Assembly: GCA_002427045.1 (NCBI GenBank)
Contig: DIPO01000055.1
Span: 56,413 to 76,662 of the forward strand
DNA from: Firmicutes bacterium UBA5486
GTDB lineage: Bacteria; Bacillota; UBA4882; UBA10575
Direction: 5' to 3'
DNA length: 20,250 nucleotides
Below, one piece after another: positions 13,284 through 20,250 of the stretch. A program made the position numbers and the translations under genes. Each line of letters opens with the position of its first letter. Positions within the stretch are counted from its first letter, which is position 1. The notes below the pieces were generated by a model, which saw nothing but the letters and a program-made list of their open reading frames with translations, searched no databases and was not told the DNA's origin.

Positions 13284-14083
13284 ATTTCTGACACCAATTC
13301 ATCTTCAGTAGTCGGGTAAAAACCAGTAAGTCCTAGCTCCATGCCAAGTTGAAAAACCAGGGGCAGTGTAACCCCCCAATCCTTGGCCTGTTCCGGTATT
13401 TTTAGCAATTCTCCGGGAGGCCCAATCCAAACCATTTTACCGCCCGCCATTACCATCACGCGATCAGCCATCATAACTTCTTCCATATTATGAGTAATCC
13501 ACATAATAGTCTGCCCAGCTTCCCTTAATTCCTGTAGCAGCATATGTATGCTTTTTCTGGCCCCGGGATCTAACATCGATAATGGTTCATCAACAATCAG
13601 CAGCTTCGGTTTAAGGTTCCAGATACCAGCCAACGAAAGTAGGCGTTTTTCTCCCCCGGACAAGAGATGAGGTTGTACTTTGCATAGGCCGCTTAAATAA
13701 AAACAAGCCAAAGCTTCATCAACTCCAGATCTAATCTCCATAGATGACAAAGCCTGGTTTTCCAAACCAAAAGCAACCTCAGTCTCAACCGTGCTGGCCA
13801 CAAATTGGTTATCAGGATGCTGAAAAACTAATCCGATCTGTTGATGAATATAAGGCAAATTCTCTTCCACTTCTGTAGTATGGCCGTCAACCACAACTCT
13901 TCCCTTGGTAGGTGCTATCAGGCCACAGCATAAACGGGCCAAGGTTGATTTCCCCGACCCGTTGGCTCCAAGGACACCCAAAAACTCTCCTTGTTTTAAA
14001 GCTAGGTTAACCTGACAAACCCCGGATTTTTCAGAACCGGGATAACTGTAGGATACATTATCTAAGATTAAGAACTCACTCAT
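13268..14083 (-). CDS. ecfA1: ECF transporter ATP-binding component A1
   Basis: ABC ATPase of the ECF energizing module. The 271 residues have Walker A GANGSGKST, Q-loop VFQHPDNQFVASTVETEVAFGLEN typical of EcfA1, signature LSGGEKRLLSLAG, Walker B LLIVDEPLSMLD and H-loop TH in ITHNMEEV. The signature helix after LSGG reads EKRLLSLAG instead of the common QKQRVAIAG, a mild departure. It begins 2 bp after the rplQ stop with no clear ribosome binding site, so it is probably coupled to ribosomal-protein translation. The order rplQ-ecfA1-ecfA2-ecfT-truA is standard in Bacillota and supports the assignment. Confidence 0.94.
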   Translation of the reverse strand: MSEFLILDNVSYSYPGSEKSGVCQVNLALKQGEFLGVLGANGSGKSTLARLCCGLIAPTKGRVVVDGHTTEVEENLPYIHQQIGLVFQHPDNQFVASTVETEVAFGLENQALSSMEIRSGVDEALACFYLSGLCKVQPHLLSGGEKRLLSLAGIWNLKPKLLIVDEPLSMLDPGARKSIHMLLQELREAGQTIMWITHNMEEVMMADRVMVMAGGKMVWIGPPGELLKIPEQAKDWGVTLPLVFQLGMELGLTGFYPTTEDELVSEIWKLI

Positions 14084-14085
14084 GA

Positions 14086-14424
14086 CTAGATCAATTCAAT
14101 AATGGCCATTGGGCTCGCATCTCCACGCCTAGGTCCTAATTTTACGATCCGGGTATAACCACCATCACGATCTTGATATCGGGTAGCGATCTCATCAAAT
14201 AATTTCTTTAAAATTTCTTTGTTGCTAATCATCCTTGCCGCTTGGCGCCGGGAATGAATATCTCCTTTTTTAGCCAGAGAAATCATGTTTTCAGTAACAA
14301 TCCGGACTTCTTTAGCTTTTACTTCTGTTGTTTCTATTTTTTCATGTTCTAATAATGCTGTCACAAGATTACGAACAAGTGCTTTTCTATGACCCATTGG
14401 GCGCCCTAACCGTCGTAAGTTCAT
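14086..14424 (-). CDS. rplQ: 50S ribosomal protein L17
   Basis: L17 lies near the peptide exit tunnel of the large subunit. The 112 residues show LRRLGRPMGHRKALVRNLVTALLEHEKIETTEVKAKEVR and the C-terminal GGYTRIVKLGPRRGDASPMAIIELI, matching the family over its full length. The ATG has AAAGGAGGG 7 nt upstream. It follows rpoA by 80 bp and leads directly into ecfA1, closing the alpha operon. Confidence 0.98.
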   Translation of the reverse strand: MNLRRLGRPMGHRKALVRNLVTALLEHEKIETTEVKAKEVRIVTENMISLAKKGDIHSRRQAARMISNKEILKKLFDEIATRYQDRDGGYTRIVKLGPRRGDASPMAIIELI

Positions 14425-14504
14425 GGTAATTCCCTCCTTTGCGATTTCTAGTTAAGACCGAGGCAAATTTAGATGCTTTTAAATAGTGGAACAGGTGGAA
14501 GGAA

Positions 14505-15449
14505 TTACTCTTCAGATGTCCGGAGAGAAAGTCCCAGTTCCGCCAGTTTCCCTTCAACCTCTGCCAGTGATTTCTTACCAAGATTCCGGACCTTCATCAT
14601 GTCTTCTGGGGTCTTTTTAATTAGTTCCTGAACAGTATTAATCCCTGCTCTTTTTAGACAATTATAGGACCTTACAGAAAGATCAAGTTCCTCAATGTTC
14701 ATCTCCAGAATCTTGTCTTTAGTCTCTTCTTCCTTCTCCACCATAATCTCGGCTTCACTTACAGTTTCGCTTAAATTCACAAACAACATTAAGTGCTCAG
14801 AAAGAATTTTAGCTGCCAGGCTCATGGCTTCAACAGGATTAATACTCCCACTAGTCCATAATTCAAAAACTAGTCGATCATAGTCCGTAATCTGTCCAAC
14901 ACGAGTATTCTCCACCACATAATTGACTTTTTGGACTGGAGTAAAGATGGAATCAACAGGAATAACGCCTATAATATTCTCCTCATCTTTATTCCTTTCA
15001 GAAGGTACATACCCTCTTCCCCGGTCTAAAGTAATCTCCATTATTAAACTTCCGCCTTCGCTGACGGTAGCAATGTGATGATCAGGATTTAATATCTGAA
15101 TATCACTGGAGACCTGTATATCCCTAGCCTTAACTTCCCCGGGTTCTCTGACCTCTAGACGAGCAACTTTCGGCTCATCCCCGTGAATTTTCACCAGTAA
15201 TTCTTTAAGATTCATAATAATCTCTACTGTATCTTCGACTACCCCCGGGATAGTTGAAAATTCATGCAGAACACCTTCAATCTTTACTGAAGTAACTGCA
15301 TATCCCGGAAGTGAAGAGAGTAAAACACGGCGGAGAGAATTTCCCAGGGTTGTTCCATAACCCCTTTCCAAGGGTTCAACCACAAACCTTCCATACCGAT
15401 CATCTTTGATCTCTTCAATTGATACTTTCGGCTTTTCAATTTCAATCAT
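14505..15449 (-). CDS. rpoA: DNA-directed RNA polymerase subunit alpha
   Basis: The alpha dimer nucleates RNA polymerase assembly, and its C-terminal domain binds UP elements and activators. The 314 residues include the N-terminal dimerisation domain (FVVEPLERGYGTTLGNSLRRVLLSSLPG, about 22-49), the insert domain, the linker rich in Glu (EKEEETKDK), and the alpha-CTD (IEELDLSVRSYNCLKRAGINTVQEL, about 250-275) with two helix-hairpin-helix turns. Length is normal. ATG with AAGGGGG upstream. It lies between rpsD and rplQ as in most Bacillota. Confidence 0.98.
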   Translation of the reverse strand: MIEIEKPKVSIEEIKDDRYGRFVVEPLERGYGTTLGNSLRRVLLSSLPGYAVTSVKIEGVLHEFSTIPGVVEDTVEIIMNLKELLVKIHGDEPKVARLEVREPGEVKARDIQVSSDIQILNPDHHIATVSEGGSLIMEITLDRGRGYVPSERNKDEENIIGVIPVDSIFTPVQKVNYVVENTRVGQITDYDRLVFELWTSGSINPVEAMSLAAKILSEHLMLFVNLSETVSEAEIMVEKEEETKDKILEMNIEELDLSVRSYNCLKRAGINTVQELIKKTPEDMMKVRNLGKKSLAEVEGKLAELGLSLRTSEE

Positions 15450-15490
15450 ATAAAAACCCCCTTCAAGCCTTAGGTAAACTAGGCTATTAA

Positions 15491-16117
15491 TTAACGGGAG
15501 TAAAGCTCGACAATGAGATGTTCCTGAATAGGAACGTCGATCTGTTCCCGCGAAGGTATAGAATTAACCCGGGCGGTCCAGACATTGGTATCCAATTCTA
15601 GCCATTCAGGGATATTTTGACCATTAACAGCTTCAAGAATACCTTTTATTAATAAAGAATCTGAAGCTCCTTCTTTTAGCTGAATTACATCACCGGGTTT
15701 TACCTGATAGGATGGGATATTCACCTTTTTCCCATTTACGCGGAAAAAGCCATGCCTTACCAGCTGTCTTGCTTCCCGTCTGGAACCTGCCAGATTCAAA
15801 CGATAAACCACATTGTCTAGCCGGGTTTCTAAAATTTGGAGAAGAACTTCACCGGTAATTCCCCTTTTTCTTTCAGCAAGTTCAAAATATCTTATCATTT
15901 GAGCTTCCAGGATTCCATAAATCCTACGGAGTTTCTGCTTTTCTCGTAATTGTAAACCATATTCTGAAAATTTCCTTCTTGATTTACCATGTTGTCCGGG
16001 CGCATAGCTTCTCCGGTTAAAACTGCACTTATCTGAGAGACAGCGATCTCCTTTTAGAAAAAGCTTTGTGCCTTCCCGGCGACACATCTTACAAACTGGT
16101 CCGGTATATCTAGCCAT
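15491..16117 (-). CDS. rpsD: 30S ribosomal protein S4, zinc-binding form
   Basis: Primary 16S rRNA-binding protein; in many bacteria it also represses the alpha operon. The 208 residues contain an N-terminal zinc site (C9, C12, C26, C31: CKMCRREG...RCLSDKC), the YGLQLREKQKLRRIYG region, and the S4 RNA-binding domain LETRLDNVVYRLNLAGSRREARQLVRHG (about 92-119). It is therefore the C+ (zinc) paralogue type. In Bacillus rpsD is elsewhere in the genome; here it is within the alpha operon, the arrangement seen in many Clostridia. ATG with GGAGG upstream, 21 bp after rpsK. Confidence 0.98.
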   Translation of the reverse strand: MARYTGPVCKMCRREGTKLFLKGDRCLSDKCSFNRRSYAPGQHGKSRRKFSEYGLQLREKQKLRRIYGILEAQMIRYFELAERKRGITGEVLLQILETRLDNVVYRLNLAGSRREARQLVRHGFFRVNGKKVNIPSYQVKPGDVIQLKEGASDSLLIKGILEAVNGQNIPEWLELDTNVWTARVNSIPSREQIDVPIQEHLIVELYSR

Positions 16118-16138
16118 TTATCCGTACACCTCCTTAAG

Positions 16139-16540
16139 TTAAACACGGCGCCGTTTTGGAGGACGACAACCGTTATGTGGAATGGGAGTAACATCTTTAA
16201 TCATGCTTACCTCTAAGCCGGCAGCCTGTAGGGAACGAATTGCCGCTTCCCTTCCAGCCCCTGGGCCTTTTACATAAACCTCAACCTGCTTCATACCATA
16301 ATCAATCGCTGCTTTAGCTGCAGTCTCAGCAGCAATTCCTGCAGCATAAGGTGTGCTTTTACGTGAACCTTTAAAGCCCATCGCTCCGGCAGATGACCAT
16401 GATAGGACGTTTCCATTCATGTCTGAAATAGTAACAATTGTATTGTTAAATGTAGATCTGATATGGGCAGTACCGCTCTCTACATATTTCTTCTCTCTTC
16501 TTCTAGTTCTGGTTCTAGCACCTTTTTTTGGAGCTGCCAT
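16139..16540 (-). CDS. rpsK: 30S ribosomal protein S11
   Basis: Platform protein of the small subunit near the mRNA exit channel. The 133 residues show GTAHIRSTFNNTIVTISDMNGNVLSWSSAG, GFKGSRKSTPYAAQ-type sequence (here YAAGIAAE), VYVKGPGAGREAAIRSLQAAGLEV and the C-terminal DVTPIPHNGCRPPKRRRV. Matches the family throughout. It starts 4 bp after rpsM. Confidence 0.98.
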   Translation of the reverse strand: MAAPKKGARTRTRRREKKYVESGTAHIRSTFNNTIVTISDMNGNVLSWSSAGAMGFKGSRKSTPYAAGIAAETAAKAAIDYGMKQVEVYVKGPGAGREAAIRSLQAAGLEVSMIKDVTPIPHNGCRPPKRRRV

Positions 16541-16544
16541 TTAC

Positions 16545-16919
16545 TTATACCTCCCTTTTCTTGCGTCCTACAGTTTTGATCGGGCCTTTTCTTGTCCGGG
16601 CATTCGTTTTTGTCCTTTGTCCACGTACCGGCAGCCCGCGGCGATGTCTAAGGCCTCGATAACTTCCAATCTCAATCAATCTTTTTATATTCATGTTCTC
16701 TTCCCGTCGAAGATCACCCTCAACCTTATATTCATGATCAATAACTTCACGAATCTTGGTCGTCTCTTCTTCGGTTAAGTCTCTAACCCTAATATTAGGA
16801 TTAACTCCTGCTTTTTTTAAGATTTGGTGAGAGGAAGTCAAACCGATACCGTAAATATAAGTTAAAGCTACCTCTAACTGCTTATCCTTTGGCAGATCCA
16901 CACCTGCTATTCGAGCCAT
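16545..16919 (-). CDS. rpsM: 30S ribosomal protein S13
   Basis: Head protein of the small subunit that contacts the large subunit and tRNA. The 124 residues begin MARIAGVDLPKDKQLEVALTYIYGIG, contain the helix-two-turns-helix region, and end in GLPVRGQRTKTNARTRKGP. ATG with AAAGGAGGG upstream. It starts 13 bp after rpmJ. Confidence 0.98.
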   Translation of the reverse strand: MARIAGVDLPKDKQLEVALTYIYGIGLTSSHQILKKAGVNPNIRVRDLTEEETTKIREVIDHEYKVEGDLRREENMNIKRLIEIGSYRGLRHRRGLPVRGQRTKTNARTRKGPIKTVGRKKREV

Positions 16920-16932
16920 CTTTTTCCCTCCT

Positions 16933-17046
16933 TTATCCTTGTTTCTGTTTATGCTTAGGATTACTACAAATTACCATAACACGGCCTTTTCGGCGAATTA
17001 TCTTACATTTTTCACAAATTGGTTTAACTGACGGAGCAACTTTCAT
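16933..17046 (-). CDS. rpmJ: 50S ribosomal protein L36, zinc-binding form
   Basis: A 37-residue ribosomal protein that is easily missed because of its size. It begins MKVAPSVKPICEKCKIIRRK and continues GRVMVICSNPKHKQKQG. The zinc ligands C11, C14, C27 and H32 are all present, so it is the C+ form. The ATG has GAGGAGGT upstream and the gene sits just before rpsM, the usual place. It is unusual that 232 bp separate it from infA, which normally lies immediately before it. Confidence 0.97.
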   Translation of the reverse strand: MKVAPSVKPICEKCKIIRRKGRVMVICSNPKHKQKQG

Positions 17047-17149
17047 GGTGTACCTCCTCACATGTCCTGTTTTAAGGAATTACATAATTAATTATTTTAA
17101 AATTTAGCCACAAAATATTGATCGCTCCACTAGGAATTCTCCAACAAGA

Positions 17150-17186
17150 TTGAAGTAGTTTCTTTGGAAATAAGGCAACTCTTCAA
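17150..17186 (-). promoter_or_regulatory. Hairpin in the infA-rpmJ gap, possible alpha-operon leader element
   Basis: On the minus strand TTGAAG-AGTT (17186-17177) pairs with AACT-A-CTTCAA (17160-17150): 10 bp with a single bulged base and a 16-nt loop. The following TCTTGTTGG is only mildly T-rich, so it is more like a leader structure or attenuator than a strong terminator. It sits about 100 nt before rpmJ in a gap that is normally very short. Confidence 0.45.
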
Positions 17187-17210
17187 ATTAAAATTAAACG
17201 CTTTATTGTT

Positions 17211-17239
17211 GTTATATAATTACGCAATTCCCTCATTAA
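17211..17239 (-). promoter_or_regulatory. Weak candidate promoter for rpmJ and the alpha operon
   Basis: On the minus strand TTAATG (17239-17234), a 17-nt spacer and TATAAC (17216-17211). The -10 matches 5 of 6 bases, the -35 only 3 of 6. It would start transcription just before the hairpin at 17150-17186. The surrounding AT-richness makes chance matches likely. Confidence 0.25.
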
Positions 17240-17278
17240 AATAAATACCCATCAAGCGTGGAAGATAATAGAAGAAGA

Positions 17279-17497
17279 TTATTTATAACGATAGACAATC
17301 CGGCCGCGAGTCAAATCATATGGGGATAATTCCACCATCACCCTGTCTCCTGCAAGAATCTTGATGAAATTCATCCTCATCTTACCCGAAATATGAGCTA
17401 ACACTAGATGCCCATTAGCTAGTTCAACACGAAACATCGCATTCGGTAATGGCTCCACAACTGTGCCATCAACTTCGATAACATCGTCTTTAGCCAA
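17279..17497 (-). CDS. infA: Translation initiation factor IF-1
   Basis: IF-1 binds the A site of the 30S subunit during initiation. The 72 residues form a single S1/OB domain: MAKDDVIEVDGTVVEPLPNAMFRVEL, LAHISGKMRMNFIKILAGDRV and ELSPYDLTRGRIVYRYK. The start is TTG at 17497, with AAGGAG (17512-17507) 9 nt upstream and the standard MAKDD opening; no ATG or GTG is available in that frame. It overlaps the end of the KOW-domain gene by 8 nt, so translation is probably coupled. A 232-bp gap follows. Confidence 0.98.
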   Translation of the reverse strand: MAKDDVIEVDGTVVEPLPNAMFRVELANGHLVLAHISGKMRMNFIKILAGDRVMVELSPYDLTRGRIVYRYK

Positions 17498-17801
17498 TAT
17501 TCATCTCTCCTTCCTCCATTCTTTCTCCCAAACGCTGGATGGCCTTGTATATCTCATCATCCGTTACTTGACCACCAGTAGATAGCTTATTTTCAATAAG
17601 TTCATCAACCTTAAGGGAGATTGAAATATGCTTGATATTTTTTTTCTTCGGTCGTTCTACTGAACGTCCCTTACCATTTGCTACCAGCAAAAAAGAATCC
17701 TCTACAAAACCAACCACTAAAAACTCCTGTCCAAAATCCCGACCCTGCGTCGAAGTTACTTTTTGCCCAAGACGAAGCCCGACAGTCTTCTTTCTTACCA
17801 T
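17490..17801 (-). CDS. KOW-domain, L14e-like RNA-binding protein
   Basis: A 103-residue protein whose first half (about 8-60) fits the KOW/L14e-like fold of archaeal and eukaryotic ribosomal proteins L14e/L6e/L27e: LRLGQKVTSTQGRDFGQEFLVVGFVEDSFLLVANGKGR, then VERPKKKNIKHISIS. The C-terminal half is acidic and helical. Genes of this kind commonly lie between map and infA in Bacillota and are annotated as KOW-domain RNA-binding proteins; their function is not established, though ribosome association is plausible from position. It overlaps map by 7 nt and infA by 8 nt, a very tight arrangement. Family confident, role unknown. Confidence 0.88.
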   Translation of the reverse strand: MVRKKTVGLRLGQKVTSTQGRDFGQEFLVVGFVEDSFLLVANGKGRSVERPKKKNIKHISISLKVDELIENKLSTGGQVTDDEIYKAIQRLGERMEEGEMNIG

Positions 17802-18592
17802 GAAACCAATCCCTCTGCTTCCCCCTCTAACTCCGATACCCGCGTCAAAATTTCCGGTTCATCTTCAGTTACCAGTACGGTATGCTCAAAATGAGCAGAG
17901 TAAGAGCCATCAGCAGTGGTTACCGTCCAATGATCATTAGGATTCACTTTAACCTTGTAAGTTCCTGCATTCACCATCGGCTCGATTGCTAGGGTCATTC
18001 CCGGTTTTAATACTGGATCATAGCTTAAACCAAAAACCGGAACGTAATTAGGAATCTGGGGTTCTTCATGCATTGACTGGCCAATACCATGACCAACAAA
18101 ATCTCTAACCACAGAAAATTTGTTTTTTTGGACATGTTTCTGCACTGCCCGGGAAATATCTGATAACCGATTACCGGCTCGTGCCTTAGCCAATCCCTTC
18201 CATAATGCCTCTTTGGTTACCTCCATTAATCGCTGGTGCTCCGTCGCTACTTTTCCTACTCCTACAGTAACCGCAGCATCACCATAATACCCCTCATAAG
18301 CAACGCCAAAATCTAGCCCTACAATATCCCCACTCTTTAGTTTACATGGCCCGGGAATTCCATGAACAACCTGATCATTGACTGATATACAAAGACAGGC
18401 CGGGAATCCTTGATAACCTTTAAATGCTGATTTAACCCCAAATTCCCGGATCGCTGCCTCCGCTAGTTCATCCAATTCTTTAGTAAAAATACCAACATCA
18501 ATCGCTAATACTACCCTACTCAAAATCCTTGCTACAATCTCCCCAGCTTTACGCATTCTGGAGATTTCAAAATTTGATTTTCTGGTGATCAT
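17795..18592 (-). CDS. map: Methionine aminopeptidase, type I
   Basis: Removes the initiator methionine from nascent proteins when the next residue is small. The 265 residues have the pita-bread fold with all five metal ligands: D94 (GLDFG), D105 (GYYGDAAVT), H168 (GHGIG), E204 (AIEPM) and E236 (HFEHTV), with the substrate-binding H78 in VVHGIP. It is slightly longer than the usual ~250 because of an acidic C-terminal tail (SELEGEAEGLVSW). ATG overlaps the adk stop by 4 nt (ATGA), implying coupling. No N-terminal zinc-finger extension. Confidence 0.97.
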   Translation of the reverse strand: MITRKSNFEISRMRKAGEIVARILSRVVLAIDVGIFTKELDELAEAAIREFGVKSAFKGYQGFPACLCISVNDQVVHGIPGPCKLKSGDIVGLDFGVAYEGYYGDAAVTVGVGKVATEHQRLMEVTKEALWKGLAKARAGNRLSDISRAVQKHVQKNKFSVVRDFVGHGIGQSMHEEPQIPNYVPVFGLSYDPVLKPGMTLAIEPMVNAGTYKVKVNPNDHWTVTTADGSYSAHFEHTVLVTEDEPEILTRVSELEGEAEGLVSW

Positions 18593-19245
18593 GAACTCAC
18601 CCGACTCTTCAATCCTTTAGCTATCTCCTGATAGACCTCGGTAATTGTCTGTTCTCCATTGACCTGAAGTAAAAGATTGGCTTTATCGTAATACTTAATT
18701 AAAGGTTCTGTTTGCTGAGTATAAACATCAAGCCGGTTTTTGACAGTCTCTTCACGATCATCTTCTCTTTGGTAAAGCTTACCCTGACAAAGATCACAAA
18801 TCCCCGGTTTTTTTCCCTTTTTCGCCGAAACATGGTAGACAGCACCACACTCTTGGCAGATTCGGCGTCCAGAAAGACGGACCACTAATACTTCAGGATC
18901 AACATCAATATTAATTACTGCGGTTAAGGTTTTCTCTTTCTCCCGGAGATATTTATCTAAAGCTTTTGCCTGGGGAACTGTCCGCGGAAATCCATCAAGT
19001 AAAAATCCACTGGTTATATCAGGCTGGTCTAATCTTTCGCAGACTATACCAATTACAATTTCGTCCGGAACCAGTTCTCCAGCCTCTATAAATTTTTTAG
19101 CTTCTTCCCCAAGGGCAGTCTGGTTTTTGATTGCTTCTCTAAAAATATCTCCGGTAGAAATATGCGTAATTTTAAACTCTTCCACTAACTTCTCTGCTTG
19201 TGTTCCTTTTCCAGCCCCGGGAGGGCCCAATAGAATTAGATTCAA
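18589..19245 (-). CDS. adk: Adenylate kinase, zinc-containing long-lid form
   Basis: Catalyses ATP + AMP to 2 ADP. From TTG 19245 the product begins MNLILLGPPGAGKGTQ, the family opening, with the P-loop at 7-15; 218 residues. The NMP-binding region has HISTGDIFREA and GFLLDGFPRT. The LID carries four cysteines (C130, C133, C150, C153: CQECG...CDLCQG), the structural zinc site of many Gram-positive adenylate kinases. A GTG at 19254 would add three residues and overlap the likely ribosome binding site AGGTGA (19256-19251), so TTG is preferred. It follows secY by about 105 nt, a longer gap than between its other neighbours. Confidence 0.97.
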   Translation of the reverse strand: MNLILLGPPGAGKGTQAEKLVEEFKITHISTGDIFREAIKNQTALGEEAKKFIEAGELVPDEIVIGIVCERLDQPDITSGFLLDGFPRTVPQAKALDKYLREKEKTLTAVINIDVDPEVLVVRLSGRRICQECGAVYHVSAKKGKKPGICDLCQGKLYQREDDREETVKNRLDVYTQQTEPLIKYYDKANLLLQVNGEQTITEVYQEIAKGLKSRVSS

Positions 19246-19350
19246 CAAACTCACCTACTCTCGCAGTTCGTCGCTCGTATTGAATGACGGCCTGTATATA
19301 ATAACTATTTTCATCATTTCATGTGCACAGGCAGTAGCCAGCGTGAACGA

Positions 19351-20250
19351 CTACTTCAGAAACCCTTCATACTGACGCATAATTAATTGTGCCTCAACCT
19401 GTTTCATGGTATCAATTGCCACACCGACCGCAATCAATAAACTGGTTCCCCCAAACCCGATCTGCCGTATCCCGGTCAGTGGACTAAGAATATAAGGAAT
19501 CAACGATATAAATGTTAGGAAAAATGCTCCAGAAGTTGTAACTCTAGTTAAAACCTTATCTAAATATTCGGCAGTTGGCCTTCCTGGGCGAATCCCCGGG
19601 ATAAACCCTCCATATTTCTTTAGATTATCAGCAACTTCTACCGGATTAAAAGTAACAGCAGTATAAAAATAAGTGAATAGGAAAATAAAGATCGCATATA
19701 TGATCAGATATAATACACGTCCAGGATAGAAAAACTTATTAACAAACTTATAAAACCCATTAGTTGGCGAAAGAAACCCAGCTATTGTCATTGGAAAAGC
19801 TAAAACTGAAGAAGCAAAAATTACTGGAATTACACCAACTTGATTAACCTTGAGCGGAAGATGAGTAGATTGCCCACCATACATCTTACGTCCAACTACC
19901 CTTTTAGCATATTGGACAGGAATCTTTCTCTCTCCTTGAGTTACAATCACAATAAAGACCACAATCGCAACGGTTAAAACTACAAAGAGTAGCAGCCCCA
20001 AAATGCTAACGCCACCCTCACCTACCAGGCGGATGTTGTTTATAGCATTGGGAACAAACCGTGCGACAATCCCGGAAAAGATTAACATTGAAACTCCATT
20101 CCCGATCCCACGCTCAGAAATAACTTCTCCTAACCAAGTAAGAAAAACCGTTCCCGCAGTCATGGTAATAATAATCGAGATCATCGACCAAGTGCTTCCC
20201 GGGTTAACCATTGCTTGACGAAAACTCATAGTTATTGCCCAGGCCTGAAC
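19351..20250 (-). CDS. secY: Protein translocase subunit SecY, 5' end outside the window
   Basis: Channel subunit of the SecYEG translocon in the cytoplasmic membrane. The frame is open to the window edge; the codons before the internal ATG at 20229 read VQAWAIT and continue smoothly, so that ATG is not the start. About 299 C-terminal residues of the usual ~420-430 are visible, holding the later transmembrane segments: GNGVSMLIFSGIVARFP-like sequence (here FVPN), the cytoplasmic loop GERKIPVQYAKRVVGRKMYGGQ with its conserved basic residues, GIRPGRPTAEYLDKVLTRVT, and the C-terminal IMRQYEGFLK. Part of the spc operon, upstream of adk. Confidence 0.97.
   Translation of the reverse strand, partial: VQAWAITMSFRQAMVNPGSTWSMISIIITMTAGTVFLTWLGEVISERGIGNGVSMLIFSGIVARFVPNAINNIRLVGEGGVSILGLLLFVVLTVAIVVFIVIVTQGERKIPVQYAKRVVGRKMYGGQSTHLPLKVNQVGVIPVIFASSVLAFPMTIAGFLSPTNGFYKFVNKFFYPGRVLYLIIYAIFIFLFTYFYTAVTFNPVEVADNLKKYGGFIPGIRPGRPTAEYLDKVLTRVTTSGAFFLTFISLIPYILSPLTGIRQIGFGGTSLLIAVGVAIDTMKQVEAQLIMRQYEGFLK

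Noticed and set aside
161..20218. Many open frames of 60-140 codons on the plus strand (for example 608-880, 4436-4747, 12328-12717, 16353-16778)
   Set aside because: Each lies opposite a clearly recognisable minus-strand gene, shows no family motif, and lacks a convincing ribosome binding site. They are shadows of the coding strand.
1..20250. CRISPR arrays, rRNA or tRNA genes, insertion sequences, phage genes or a novel multi-gene system
   Set aside because: No regularly spaced repeats, RNA gene structures or mobile-element proteins are visible. Nearly all of the window is assigned to known core gene families.

Overview
The window reads as chromosome of a low-GC Gram-positive bacterium (Bacillota, probably a Clostridia-type anaerobe; genus not assignable by eye). 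Pointers are the gene order secY-adk-map-KOW-infA-rpmJ-rpsM-rpsK-rpsD-rpoA-rplQ-ecfA1-ecfA2-ecfT-truA-rplM-rpsI, a chromosomal EndoAI/EndoA (MazEF) pair, a cdaA...glmM cell-wall/c-di-AMP block, strong GGAGG ribosome binding sites and many TTG start codons. All 27 genes I accept lie on the minus strand, so transcription runs from position 20250 toward 1. I accept no gene on the plus strand.

Region by region in the direction of transcription. (1) 20250-14086: the 3' end of the spc ribosomal operon and the alpha operon: secY (5' end outside the window), adk, map, a KOW-domain protein, infA, a 232-bp gap with a hairpin, rpmJ, rpsM, rpsK, rpsD, rpoA, rplQ. (2) 14083-10865: the shared energy-coupling module of ECF vitamin transporters (ecfA1, ecfA2, ecfT) and the tRNA pseudouridine synthase truA. 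(3) 10793-9752: a strong promoter, a structured leader, rplM, rpsI and a textbook terminator. (4) 9744-9028: thiN, thiamine pyrophosphokinase, starting directly behind that terminator. (5) 8869-8022: a self-contained mazEF unit with its own promoter and terminator. (6) 7949-3630: gltX, cdaA, a DJ-1/PfpI protein and glmM, closely spaced and closed by a terminator. (7) The remainder: a two-CBS-domain protein, deoC, and a Na/Pi-cotransporter-type membrane protein with a PhoU-like tail.

The genes serve translation and protein export (secY to rplQ, rplM, rpsI, truA, gltX, map), nucleotide and vitamin supply (adk, ecf genes, thiN, deoC), and cell-wall precursor synthesis with c-di-AMP signalling (cdaA, glmM). 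I found no new defence, mobile or biosynthetic system; this is mainly a core-genome region. The points worth a second look are: the DJ-1/PfpI gene in the slot that cdaR (ybbR) normally fills between cdaA and glmM; eight or nine TTG starts among 26 genes, including infA, rplM, rpsI and adk, with two TTGA stop/start overlaps; a possible CTG start on the CBS gene; two structured leaders (before rplM and before rpmJ); and thiN placed against the rpsI terminator.
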